In this document: positions 57,201 through 64,000 of the stretch, one piece after another
Position numbering within the stretch: the stretch's first letter is position 1
How the letters are laid out: each line of letters opens with the position of its first letter
Assembly: GCA_023441805.1 (NCBI GenBank)
Contig: JAEZNO010000018.1
Coordinates: forward strand, 162,892-226,891
DNA length: 64,000 nt
Reading direction: 5' to 3'
Source: Bacteroidota bacterium
Lineage (GTDB): Bacteria; Bacteroidota; Bacteroidia; Bacteroidales; Lentimicrobiaceae
The notes under the pieces: generated by a model
Database searches by the model: none
Seen by the model: only the letters and a program-made list of their open reading frames with translations
What the model was told of the DNA's origin: nothing
Made by a program: the position numbers and the translations under genes

Positions 57201-58216
57201 CCGTTTACACGCATATTTTTACCTACACCTGAACTCCTGATACCTTTTATATTTCCATGGATTCGTGTAGCAGGTTCCCAAGTGACACCACCATCAAATG
57301 ATCGGGCAAATCCAAGTGCGTCTTCATCTGATGGCCAGTTATCGTAAATAATCCATAAGGCGTATACTTCACCATTCGGACCTGTTTGGATGTTAACCCC
57401 CTGGTTGTGATTTCCTGCATTTACAGCACTACTGATATTGATTGTCGGCGACCATGTCACTCCGCCATCAACTGAGCGACTAAGCTCTATCTGATTATTT
57501 GCGGTTCCGCCAAAATTTGTCCAGGCATCATATAGATTTCCTTCAAAGGGACTGGTTGGACTATTATCTATCCATAAGTGGTTCTTGTCGAGCAACGACC
57601 CGAAACCCGGAGGTGAAGGGGCTACAAGTTTAGCAGTCCATGTAACACCACCATCGGTGCTATATGAAACTCCCTGGCCACCTGATGAATGAATATAACC
57701 AACATAATACCTTCCTGAAAGACTTATTGCCGTAGCAGGGTCGCCACTATTTGTACCTCCTGCGCCATTTACTGAACCACCCCATGTGTTGCCGGCATCA
57801 GCCGATAAAAAGGCATTAGCCCCATAAATCGAGCCGCCGCCCTGAGTGGTACTGTTATTAGATTGCAGAAGTGATTGAGGATCCTGTGGGTGTACAAATA
57901 TTGAGTTCTCACTCTGTGTTGAAGGGGATGTTGTGACAGGAATATCGACCGATTCGTCAGTCATAACATACTTTCCGACCAACTTTGAACTTCCATAAAC
58001 ACTTGCCGGAGGTGCTACATCGGGTTGTACAGGAACCAATCCTAACGATGCCATTCGGCGCCAGTACGACATATTGTCAATACGGTCATCTACTTTGAAC
58101 TTTGGAGGAACCGGTGAATTGGGTGTGTACATTTGCTTCTTGGGCTTTTGCCCTAAAAGCCCTGCCGGTATTATAAGAAGCGATAATACCAGCGAAATTA
58201 GTAGTTGTTTTGACAC
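54287..58216 (-). CDS. BNR-repeat (sialidase-fold) propeller protein with Ig-like modules and T9SS sorting domain
   Basis: 1309 residues, starting with GTG (no in-frame ATG lies nearby). A signal peptide (about 1-22, LLGQ) precedes a six-bladed propeller with six Asp boxes: SADAGNTW (138), STDGGVTW (186), SVDGGVTW (248), SFDGGVTW (306), STDQGTTW (381) and SIDGGITW (441). Catalytic sialidase residues such as an FRIP motif are not seen, so sialidase activity is not claimed. Later parts include an Ig-like stretch, a MAM-like domain (IIEDFEAGNFS to AAWVDYIELP), two 'WxTxGTGTF' modules and a sorting domain (IYPNPTTGVF). It probably binds or degrades glycans at the surface. Confidence 0.85.
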   Translation of the reverse strand: MSKQLLISLVLSLLIIPAGLLGQKPKKQMYTPNSPVPPKFKVDDRIDNMSYWRRMASLGLVPVQPDVAPPASVYGSSKLVGKYVMTDESVDIPVTTSPSTQSENSIFVHPQDPQSLLQSNNSTTQGGGSIYGANAFLSADAGNTWGGSVNGAGGTNSGDPATAISLSGRYYVGYIHSSGGQGVSYSTDGGVTWTAKLVAPSPPGFGSLLDKNHLWIDNSPTSPFEGNLYDAWTNFGGTANNQIELSRSVDGGVTWSPTINISSAVNAGNHNQGVNIQTGPNGEVYALWIIYDNWPSDEDALGFARSFDGGVTWEPATRIHGNIKGIRSSGVGKNMRVNGFPTMACDISEGPNRGAIYVTWCNIGVPGVNTGNSADIYMMKSTDQGTTWSTPIKVNQDTPGLGKKHYFPWITCDPVKGNLSVIYYDDRNVGSSQCEVYVSNSIDGGITWWDMKVSDVAFTPAPIPNLADDYFGDYLGNHARNGWVFPVWTDNRSGSAMTYTSPFLIGPPPNQPWLVYNNSVINDLKTGNGNGFMDYGESAFIDISIENQGDRPGNQVNVTITTDNEYITIIDNQELFDIIPVDSIVTREEAFAIQVANNIPDGTIVTFTIEATDVNDSTYYSNFTVEAHAPGFKTGKITLTEITGNGNNWLDPNETATISILTNNNGDYTAYDVTGLLTTSSPYITIQNPSQQWDSIRPSLFNAVTPIFNIAVSADAPIGENAHFTYQVSSSYHSYLTEFSYPIGLIIEDFEAGNFSKFPWKFAGSTSWTVTNTNKYEGAYSAKSGVIGHNSTSEMKLEYNVAETDSITFYVKVSSEANHDYLKFYVDNTLIGQWSGNTNWQKVGFPVNPGKQTFRWVYSKDISTTSGDDAAWVDYIELPALLRTTAYAGQDAAICGSDSYMVNGVANNAASFVWTTSGDGTFDDPASLNAFYTPGNNDITSGQVILTLTVNGPDGEVVSDNVNLTISKQATVSQFTDVTVCEGSSVQLVGQAIDYSGLNWTTTGTGTFTNPTELNTMYQPSSEDYASGSVTITLTAESSAPCESATADMVITFNAAPTATISTYDVICAGETATAQIHFTGTAPWSFEVNNGTGIIETGENPYTLSVNPSETTTYQLLYVSDGTGCQNTVESTFIVTVNALPVISASADSTLCANKSYTMTAFAEGDVTYLWTPGNQISNSITVDTTGIGIGSRTFNILVTDNVTNCINNAQIKVTFEDCTGLDEIASSSLLIYPNPTTGVFTIKMKEPSQKKYDLEIYDMNKKLVYSEANVVLNNSAYSVDASSLNKGTYTLSLKQGTSIISKKLIIK

Positions 58217-58314
58217 TTTTGCGTTGTTATTTTGATTATAATTTTGATTAATTCTGTTGAATTATTCCTGAAAGCATAACGGTGAACACTCATAATTGAT
58301 CGGATGTGATGTTT

Positions 58315-60633
58315 TTACTGAATTATCACTTTTACTACTTCGTTCTTATTACCGATAAAATAAAGGAAATAGGTGCCTTTTTGCAATCCTGTCGTTCTGA
58401 TGTTAAGACTGGTTGTTGAAGTGCAATCGTATTCACCCACTATCCTGCCGGTGATATCTTTCATAATGATGGTTTTTACATCCTGTGAGCTTAATAAGTC
58501 AACATTTATCATATTGCCCGCAGGATTGGGAAATACTGATGCAATACTCTCCTCTGACTTAATAATTCCTGTTGGGAGAGCAAAAGCAGTTTCGTAAGTT
58601 GTCACTTTACAATTATACCCTGAGACATTTATCACAGCAGGGCCGGGTTGGCTGATTAAAGTGTCAATTGTAATGGTTGCAATGCCATATTTATCAGTAT
58701 AACCTTTTGCGATCAGCTTATTGTCTTTTATCAGGGCAACAGTAAGATTTTTAACCGGATGGCCTTGATTTGCAACTGAAACATTAAATGAAGTGCTCTC
58801 AACAGGAATTGTGACAGGATAGGTTGTGGAAATCTGCAGAGGCAAATCTGACCATATAGCCATAACAGGATCGCCTAATACATTGCAATCATAGAAACAC
58901 CAACGTAAAGCCCCTTCTTCCCATTGCCCCGGTGCATTTACCCACGGTGCGGTAGCAATTTTTGATTCAAGATGAGCTCTGCCTATACGGTTCAAACTAT
59001 CGGTGAAGAGAGCATCCATAAACTCTCTGTGAATGTGTGCTGAAGGCCCTTCGTTTTGTCCTTCATTAAACCATCCATACCTTGAATTTCCTACAAATGC
59101 AGCAGCAAAGTTGTTAATAGCAACCATCCTTTCGGCAATACAATCACTTTCATCAAATGCGCCGCAAATACAACCATGGGTATAGACTATGGGGAAATTA
59201 TGTGATATGCCGTCTACTCCATTAAAATTATCGTTAGTGATGTCCCAATTAGTAAGTTTCATTGTATAGGTTGAATTGGCATGACCTACATGGCTGATAA
59301 ATGATTTACCTGAATTAATTATACTTATTAAATCGTATGACATCCATGGTGTAGTTTCATCATATAACCTCTGAACAGGATAATTTTCAGGAATACCCTT
59401 AGTAACATATCCGTTTTCATCATGATATCCTATTAATAGTTCCAGATAATCTGAACCCCATGTCTCAGGGTTATCATATAAGAACTCGCCTGCAAGAAGA
59501 TGATTGTTGAGTTCATTTTCAACAGGTGATGTTTGATACTTTATTGTTTTGTTGAGCATTGCCTCTAATTCAAGAGAGTTGCTAAAGGACATTCGGCCAA
59601 CAGAGATATCAGGCAAAAGATCATCCTCGCCAATTTCGGCCCATCGTTCATCACCATCCGTATTCCAATTTCCATCTAAACCCGAGAAATAGAGATCTGA
59701 TGGAATGTAATAATCTTCATAAAGACTTGAAGATTGAACTGAACAATAGAATCCACGATAAGCAACCAATTCAACATCACCTGCCAGAATTACATGTTCA
59801 ATTCCATTATTCTGATACTCCTGTATTATATAATTGCGCATCTTTTCAGCCATATCAATACCGGTAAAATGTGTATCAATGTATTGAGTTGATGCTATGC
59901 GTGATTTCAGGCCCTGATCTCTGTAATGTTGAACAAGCCTGTTGATTTGTGTACGAAATGATTCAGGTGTAATTATCAGGATATCGTATCGATCCTCAGC
60001 ATTTCTTCCTTTTACAGGATATTGTATTGAGATATCAGGATTTTGGGCAAATGAAAGACACTTTTTGTTTATTCTTTCATTTGAGGACAGATTATTTAAT
60101 GCAATTGATGCTTTTTCCGAAGATTGGGTTTCAATTGTTATTGTTACTGTCTGAAAATATGATATAGTGCCTTCAGCCGGATTATACCGGACAGGAGTAA
60201 AAGTGCTGAGTGCATACGCATATCCATTCATGAAATGAGTTGAAAGAACACCGGTTTGTGATTCAGGATACCCGGTTGCAGATTTGTAAAGATCATTATT
60301 AATGACAAATGAAACAGGGCTGTTATCGGATAGCGGCCTTGAATGTTGCATTGGGTACAACCTGAAATTACCTTCAATTGTCCTCATATTCGATCCTTCG
60401 AATTTAATTGACACAGCTTCCTGACCGGGAGGCAGTAATAACTTAACGGCATACCATGGTAAAGCAGGCTCACCTGCTTTGCCGGATAAGATCATATCTT
60501 TAAAATTTATTGTCTTAAAGTCGCTGACACTCCTGATCACCGGATCGCCAATACTGTAAGTGTGACGGATGGTAGCCGTATTAGCTGTAAATACTGTAAG
60601 TGCAAAAACAAACAGAGTAAAGATTCTTTTCAT
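58315..60633 (-). CDS. Gingipain-family (C25) cysteine peptidase with T9SS sorting domain
   Basis: From the ATG at 60633 the protein has 772 residues; an in-frame TTG one codon earlier is dismissed. Residue numbers below count from that TTG. Signal peptide about 1-21, propeptide (about 22-200, with FTPVRYNPAEGTISYFQTVT), C25 domain with H452 (HVGHANSTYT) and C489 (THGCICGAFDES), spacing 37, then a compact Ig-like domain and a sorting domain (VFPNPAGNM). It is the smallest of the three C25 enzymes, without added adhesin modules. It follows the ROK gene by 32 bases in the same direction. Confidence 0.9.
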   Translation of the reverse strand: MKRIFTLFVFALTVFTANTATIRHTYSIGDPVIRSVSDFKTINFKDMILSGKAGEPALPWYAVKLLLPPGQEAVSIKFEGSNMRTIEGNFRLYPMQHSRPLSDNSPVSFVINNDLYKSATGYPESQTGVLSTHFMNGYAYALSTFTPVRYNPAEGTISYFQTVTITIETQSSEKASIALNNLSSNERINKKCLSFAQNPDISIQYPVKGRNAEDRYDILIITPESFRTQINRLVQHYRDQGLKSRIASTQYIDTHFTGIDMAEKMRNYIIQEYQNNGIEHVILAGDVELVAYRGFYCSVQSSSLYEDYYIPSDLYFSGLDGNWNTDGDERWAEIGEDDLLPDISVGRMSFSNSLELEAMLNKTIKYQTSPVENELNNHLLAGEFLYDNPETWGSDYLELLIGYHDENGYVTKGIPENYPVQRLYDETTPWMSYDLISIINSGKSFISHVGHANSTYTMKLTNWDITNDNFNGVDGISHNFPIVYTHGCICGAFDESDCIAERMVAINNFAAAFVGNSRYGWFNEGQNEGPSAHIHREFMDALFTDSLNRIGRAHLESKIATAPWVNAPGQWEEGALRWCFYDCNVLGDPVMAIWSDLPLQISTTYPVTIPVESTSFNVSVANQGHPVKNLTVALIKDNKLIAKGYTDKYGIATITIDTLISQPGPAVINVSGYNCKVTTYETAFALPTGIIKSEESIASVFPNPAGNMINVDLLSSQDVKTIIMKDITGRIVGEYDCTSTTSLNIRTTGLQKGTYFLYFIGNKNEVVKVIIQ

Positions 60634-60665
60634 CAATGGTAGGGATTAATGTGTGTGAATTGCTA

Positions 60666-61787
60666 TTATACTAGTTTCGTTTTATCAAGTTTATTCAAAG
60701 CATATGCATAGGCTCCGATTGAAACGGCTTTCGAAGTGCCTAAGCGACTGATGCCAACACCAATACGTTTCAGTGAATCATACTTAATTCTCTTGTCACT
60801 GAATGGAACCTTGATTTCGGTAGTGTTTCCTTCATAGAATCGGGCAAAGTCTTTTTCATCTTCCAGATTGAATGCCTTAATCTCCATCCTGTCAACCGCA
60901 GTGCCTATCATGGTAGTGAAGTTTGCATTCATTTCATCGACGAGTCGTTGCAAGAAGAGGGGATAAGCACCTGCAAGTCCACCGCCTATAACAACAAGAC
61001 CATCGATCAGTGTGATAGCGTTAGCAATTGAATCACCTGCCACTTCAGCCATACGATGGAATGCTTTGATTGCTGCTTCCTTATTGCCTTCGCGTAGACC
61101 CATTCCAACTTCATAAATTTCACGGGGCTCGGGACAATTATGTGATGAAATATTGGCTTCCCGGCAATAAATTCGTTTGATACCCCGAATGCTGACATTC
61201 TCTTCAACTGTTGCATTGGTGTGCAGCTTATTGCGCATTCTGTTGATTTCACCCTGAGCTGAATTATCACCAACAAAAAGCTCGCCTCTTGTAACAATGC
61301 CTCCACCATAACCGGTGCCAAATGTAACACCCAGAAGATTCCGGTAAGTTTTCGGACTGTTGCTGCTTTCTATTCTTTGATTTATCTCAGGCAGAAAACC
61401 TGCTATGGCTTCACCATAAGCGAACAAATCACCGTCGTTGTTAATGAAAACAGGAATATTGAATATTTCCTCAAGCATTGGTCCTAAGGCAACACCACCC
61501 CTGAATGTAGGAAGATTTTCCAAATCGCCTATTATACCAAGCTCATACTCAGCCGGACCGGGGAAACAGAAGCTTATAGCAACCGGCTCCTTTTTTAACC
61601 TTGCTTTCACTTCCTGGAACCCTTGTATTATCTTTTTTAGAACTATTTCAAGTGTAGCTCCTTCGGCAGGAATGATTATCTGATCAATGATTTCTTCCAA
61701 CCCCTGAACAGCTGAAAATACGAAATTAGTCCCTCCTGCATCAAGAACCATTACTATCCGGTTATCATTTTTAAATGTCATAATCAT
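60666..61787 (-). CDS. ROK-family sugar kinase or regulator-like protein
   Basis: 373 residues with the ROK nucleotide-binding features: phosphate-1 motif VLDAGGTNFVFSAV (about 14-27), INNDGDLFAYGEA (about 116-128) and GVTFGTGYGGGIV (about 154-166). There is no helix-turn-helix, so a kinase (glucose, N-acetylglucosamine or related) is more likely than a NagC-type repressor. The usual CxCGxxGC zinc motif is not evident; a NCPEPREIYEVG stretch sits near the expected place. An alternative start at 61781 is possible. Substrate unknown. It precedes a C25 peptidase gene. Confidence 0.85.
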   Translation of the reverse strand: MIMTFKNDNRIVMVLDAGGTNFVFSAVQGLEEIIDQIIIPAEGATLEIVLKKIIQGFQEVKARLKKEPVAISFCFPGPAEYELGIIGDLENLPTFRGGVALGPMLEEIFNIPVFINNDGDLFAYGEAIAGFLPEINQRIESSNSPKTYRNLLGVTFGTGYGGGIVTRGELFVGDNSAQGEINRMRNKLHTNATVEENVSIRGIKRIYCREANISSHNCPEPREIYEVGMGLREGNKEAAIKAFHRMAEVAGDSIANAITLIDGLVVIGGGLAGAYPLFLQRLVDEMNANFTTMIGTAVDRMEIKAFNLEDEKDFARFYEGNTTEIKVPFSDKRIKYDSLKRIGVGISRLGTSKAVSIGAYAYALNKLDKTKLV

Positions 61788-61821
61788 AAAGATTTAGAAA
61801 GTGGATTTCAGTTTAAAGTTC

Positions 61822-61861
61822 CAAAGTTAAACAAAAGTATAACCCATCTGAAAGTTCCAAA
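61822..61861 (-). promoter_or_regulatory. Promoter region of the ROK gene
   Basis: On the minus strand two -7 candidates occur: TACTTTTG (61832-61839) and TAACTTTG (61822-61829). A TTTG at 61858-61861 lies 18 bases upstream of the first, slightly short but close to the consensus. Confidence 0.5.
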
Positions 61862-61926
61862 CCCTTTGGGGGATTTTAACCAGCTAGTCTGCTACATAGG
61901 TTTTCTCTGAAAACAAAGCCTTATGA

Positions 61927-62286
61927 ATGAAGGTGATAATAAAAAAGCTCAGGAAAGAAAAGGGGTTGCAACAAAAGCAGATTGCAATTGAACTTGGTAT
62001 TGACCAATCCAACTACAACAAAATCGAAAATGGTAAAAGGGAACCGTCCATTGATTTGCTCAATAAATTAGCTGGCCTTTTCGGCGTTTCGGTGGATGAT
62101 ATTTTGAACCCGGGCAAGGAACTGCCAAAGGAGGTGACTGTTGAAGATAAAACCACGATGGAACAGCTCCGGTTAATCCAACAGTTAGATGATGACGATA
62201 AGCATGTAATCTTTAAAATGATTGATACCATGCTCACCAAAAAGAAGTTTAAAGATTTCTTTCAGAAAAACGTTGCTGCATTATAA
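61927..62286 (+). CDS. XRE-family transcriptional regulator
   Basis: 119 residues. The N-terminal 60 form a Cro/CI-type helix-turn-helix: LRKEKGLQQKQIAIELGIDQ (8-27) followed by SNYNKIENGKREPSIDLLNK and the closing FGVSVDDIL. The C-terminal half is a short helical region with HVIFKMIDTML, probably for dimerisation. It is divergent from the ROK gene, whose promoter it could control, but no operator was identified. A strong terminator follows its stop. Confidence 0.9.
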   Translation: MKVIIKKLRKEKGLQQKQIAIELGIDQSNYNKIENGKREPSIDLLNKLAGLFGVSVDDILNPGKELPKEVTVEDKTTMEQLRLIQQLDDDDKHVIFKMIDTMLTKKKFKDFFQKNVAAL

Positions 62287-62318
62287 CACAAAAGCCGGAT
62301 TGCTCCGGCTTTTGTGTT
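62285..62318. terminator. Strong bidirectional terminator
   Basis: AACACAAAAGCCGGA (62285-62299) pairs perfectly with TCCGGCTTTTGTGTT (62304-62318) over a 4-base loop, with A/T-rich flanks. It ends the XRE gene and also overlaps the stop codon of the fragment at 62317 on the other strand. Confidence 0.85.
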
Positions 62319-62484
62319 ATGGATAGGTTATTGTCCAATTCATTCTTTTTAAATCTGCTAAACTCAAATCATAGCGTTTCAAAACTTTATAACTATGTAC
62401 AACATCGCTCCATTCCTCTGTTTCTATCACCTCTGCATCAAATATAAAAATCATCAACGTATCAGATGGAATTTGAACTCCATG
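62317..62484 (-). pseudogene. C-terminal fragment of a small lipoprotein-like protein joined to Rhs remains
   Basis: About 55 residues from SHGVQIPSDTLMIFIFDA to DLKRMNWTITYP form the tail of a protein with the frequently seen ending 'YDLSL(x)DL(x)xxNWTITYP', which I associate with small Bacteroidota lipoproteins of unknown function. The N-terminal part is missing. The frame opens at 62520 only by reading Rhs DNA out of phase. It looks like the remnant of a displaced gene next to Rhs debris. Confidence 0.55.
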
Positions 62485-62485
62485 G

Positions 62486-62872
62486 CTAAAAACCGCTTCC
62501 CCTGTTACCCCAGGCATCAAAACTCATTTCAAATTTTTGGCCATCACTCTCTCGCACCAATGAAGTTATGCTGCCTAAATGATCAGTAAAGACCCAATAC
62601 CATTCTTTGCTTCCGGTTGACTGAGTAATTTCAACAGCAACAAGGCCTTCAAGTGAACTAATATAATTTATCGTTTTTGATGAACCTCAACTATTTCAAC
62701 AAGTCCGGCTACATATGTCTTCTCTGAAAGCAAAGTTTGGGTCTGGCCATTTTTTGAATATAATTTTTGACTAAGTCGTTCATTTCCTAAACCGTATGTA
62801 ATTTCAAGCAAGTATTGATCTGTTGTTATTGTATTTACCTTATATTGAATTGTAAATATTCTTCCTATATTT
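62486..62872 (-). pseudogene. Broken fragment of an Rhs (YD-repeat) core domain
   Basis: Two minus-strand frames join at an A5 run near 62676. Frame 1 reads QYLLEITYGLGNERLSQKLY ... TYVAGLVEIVEVHQK; frame 2 continues TINYISSLEGLVAVEITQ ... WVFTDHLGSITSLVRESDG ... MSFDAWGNRGSGF and then stops (TAG at 62486). HLGSI and DAWGNR are hallmarks of the Rhs core. The rest of the core and any N-terminal part are absent. It is a relic in an Rhs toxin region. Confidence 0.8.
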
Positions 62873-62878
62873 TATAAA

Positions 62879-62902
62879 GTGAACCAAAATAGTTGGTTCA
62901 CT
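62879..62902. terminator. Hairpin downstream of the TonB-like gene
   Basis: AGTGAACCAA (62879-62888) and TTGGTTCACT (62893-62902) form a perfect 10-bp stem with a 4-base loop. It lies about 75 bases past the stop at 62978. The T-run on the minus strand is weak, so its action as a terminator is uncertain. Confidence 0.45.
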
Positions 62903-62977
62903 ACCCTTCAGAACTTATTTGAAAAGGGTTACCTTAAAATGTAATAACTACCTTATTTGTATTTTTCAACTTTTATG

Positions 62978-63397
62978 TCATTTTCTTTTACACTTTGATT
63001 TCTTTTTTAGGTGTTGTAGATCAAATATAATAGGAACAGTATATTCTACTGCTATTGGTTTGCCTTTTTGCAGTGCAGGTTTATTAAACTTTATTTGTTT
63101 TGCAATTCTAAGAGCTTCGTTATCCAAATCGTCTCTGACTCCTTTAACAACCCTATGATTAATGGTTAAACCTAAAGTGTCTATTATAAAAGAAATTACA
63201 ACAGTTCCTTCAACAGTATCCTTTTTTGCACTTAATGGATAAATCAATTCTCCTTGAATAAACTCTTTTAAATCACCATTAAAAAATGGAGTTTCCTCAA
63301 TAAAGGTAACCATTTCAACATCTATAGTGTCTACAGTCTGCCCATTAACAAAAGTTGCCAATGAGAAAAGCAAAGTCAGTATATAAATTCTTACCAT
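62978..63397 (-). CDS. Exported TonB C-terminal-like protein next to an Rhs toxin
   Basis: 139 residues with a signal peptide (about 1-19, ATFVNGQ) and a TonB C-terminal-type domain (about 45-128): ELIYPLSAKKDTVEGTVVIS, VVKGVRDDLDNEALRIAK and the closing GKPIAVEYTVPIIF. No N-terminal membrane anchor or proline-rich spacer exists, so it is not a standard TonB. Its ATG overlaps the stop of the preceding frame by 7 bases (63391-63397), a sign of coupled translation with the Rhs C-terminal segment. By position it might be an accessory or immunity partner, but that is inference. Confidence 0.8.
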   Translation of the reverse strand: MVRIYILTLLFSLATFVNGQTVDTIDVEMVTFIEETPFFNGDLKEFIQGELIYPLSAKKDTVEGTVVISFIIDTLGLTINHRVVKGVRDDLDNEALRIAKQIKFNKPALQKGKPIAVEYTVPIIFDLQHLKKKSKCKRK

Positions 63398-63579
63398 CTT
63401 CTTGGTATTTTATAAATCCATGAAAAACGACTCTGATAAGTTGGGTATGGAAGACCGAACATACGTAGCTGTGATTGGTAAAACTCTACACCACTAAATG
63501 GTATATTATGTCCTGAAAACAATCCTTGTCTTTTATAAGCATAAACATACCCATAAATTTCTTCCAAGTATGTATCCAT
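63391..63579 (-). pseudogene. Separated C-terminal piece of the Rhs-family protein
   Basis: 62 codons ending FSWIYKIPRRW match the usual C-terminal end of Bacteroidota Rhs-family proteins that carry the tail seen at 63582-64000. The upstream frame stops at LSLEG*, while this frame in register reads GLGMDTYLEE. Restoring one base near GAGGGTTAGG (about 63585) would join them. It is thus the last segment of the same protein, cut off by a frameshift. Confidence 0.7.
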
Positions 63580-63581
63580 TC

Positions 63582-64000
63582 CTAACCCTCAAGAGAAAGT
63601 CCATTTTGAATTTTTTGAGCGTGATATGACTCCTTTATATAAATTCCATATAAAGTCGAATAGTTCTCAAAGGCAAGATTTCCATACGATATTTCACCTG
63701 TTTCACTATTTGTTGCCCCCCAATAATCTTCTGATTGATATCGTTTTGATTTTAAATCAGGGTTGTATGTCCCTTCAAATCTGAAATAATCAAGAATTTC
63801 CTGACAGGAATGGTCACCTTGCATCATATTATCAAAAACACCGGAATTACTTCTAAATCCCTGTCCGCGTAACAAATTAGTTGTGTGTTCGGGATATATC
63901 ATTAACGAAACGCTTGGATTAAAATCCCAACCGTTTTTATCTACGCCCCAAGCCGAAATATTACCACTCCAACTATCGTGTGAAATATTGTAATTAACAC
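63582..64000 (-). CDS. C-terminal part of an Rhs-family polymorphic toxin-like protein (continues past window edge)
   Basis: The minus-strand frame enters at 64000 without a start (VNYNISHDSWSGNISAWGV...) and ends at 63582. The stretch SLMIYPEHTTNL-RGQGFRSN is typical of C-terminal tails in Bacteroidota Rhs/RHS-repeat-core proteins, whose variable tails often carry toxin activity. Toxin catalytic residues cannot be named. About 139 residues are visible; the N-terminal Rhs repeats and core lie outside. The tail is followed by the 63391-63579 fragment and the TonB-like gene. Confidence 0.7.
   Translation of the reverse strand, partial: VNYNISHDSWSGNISAWGVDKNGWDFNPSVSLMIYPEHTTNLLRGQGFRSNSGVFDNMMQGDHSCQEILDYFRFEGTYNPDLKSKRYQSEDYWGATNSETGEISYGNLAFENYSTLYGIYIKESYHAQKIQNGLSLEG

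Noticed and set aside
54287..58216. Active sialidase
   Set aside because: Asp boxes give the fold, but no FRIP motif or arginine triad was seen; only the propeller is supported.
60666..61787. NagC-type ROK repressor
   Set aside because: There is no helix-turn-helix in the N-terminal region.

Overview
The window looks like a chromosomal segment of an anaerobic or microaerophilic Bacteroidota bacterium, most likely a Bacteroidales or Marinilabiliales relative. The evidence is type IX secretion (T9SS) C-terminal sorting domains on seven proteins, a porZ-recO gene pair, a rubrerythrin, a carboxypeptidase-regulatory/TonB-dependent outer-membrane receptor, promoters of the Bacteroidota form (TTTG, about 19-21 bases, TAnnTTTG), and almost no Shine-Dalgarno sequences. 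No rRNA, tRNA, CRISPR array or complete insertion sequence was recognised.

Layout. 1-13.5 kb is a housekeeping block: ruvB (cut by the left edge), two tandem-domain universal stress proteins with a SPOR protein between them, hflX overlapping a DAHP synthase-chorismate mutase fusion, asnS, rpoN, a DUF2007-universal stress protein fusion, a YraN protein, an LD-carboxypeptidase, a small unknown protein, rubrerythrin and an ECF sigma factor. 13.7-19 kb holds a hairpin-forming repeat element, porZ, recO and lysS. 19.1-26.4 kb is a six-gene operon for a membrane complex of the complex I / group 4 hydrogenase family. It lacks the cysteines for the Ni-Fe site and for the proximal iron-sulfur cluster, so it resembles the 'energy-converting hydrogenase related' (Ehr) complexes. 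26.4-35.3 kb has a TonB-dependent receptor, an unknown protein, a second copy of the hairpin element, an M3 peptidase lipoprotein, an MFS transporter and a BamA-like outer-membrane protein.

35.3-60.6 kb is rich in T9SS cargo: a secreted deiminase that matches Porphyromonas peptidylarginine deiminase residue for residue in its active site, a subtilase directly upstream of it, three gingipain-family (C25) cysteine peptidases and a BNR-propeller protein. A membrane-protein gene broken by two frameshifts and a histidine kinase / sigma-54 response-regulator pair sit among them. A ROK-family protein and an XRE regulator follow. 62.3-64 kb is an Rhs-type polymorphic-toxin region. It contains a broken Rhs core fragment, the displaced tail of another protein, a TonB-like protein, and the C-terminus of an Rhs-family protein that runs off the right edge and carries a frameshift near its end.

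How the parts fit. porZ and its secretion system would export the adhesin, peptidase and deiminase cargo to the cell surface. The protease plus deiminase set recalls the gingipain/PPAD partnership of Porphyromonas gingivalis. RpoN is needed by the NtrC-type regulator at 46-47 kb. All four frameshifts seen lie at or near short homopolymers or G runs, so sequencing indels cannot be separated from true gene decay here.
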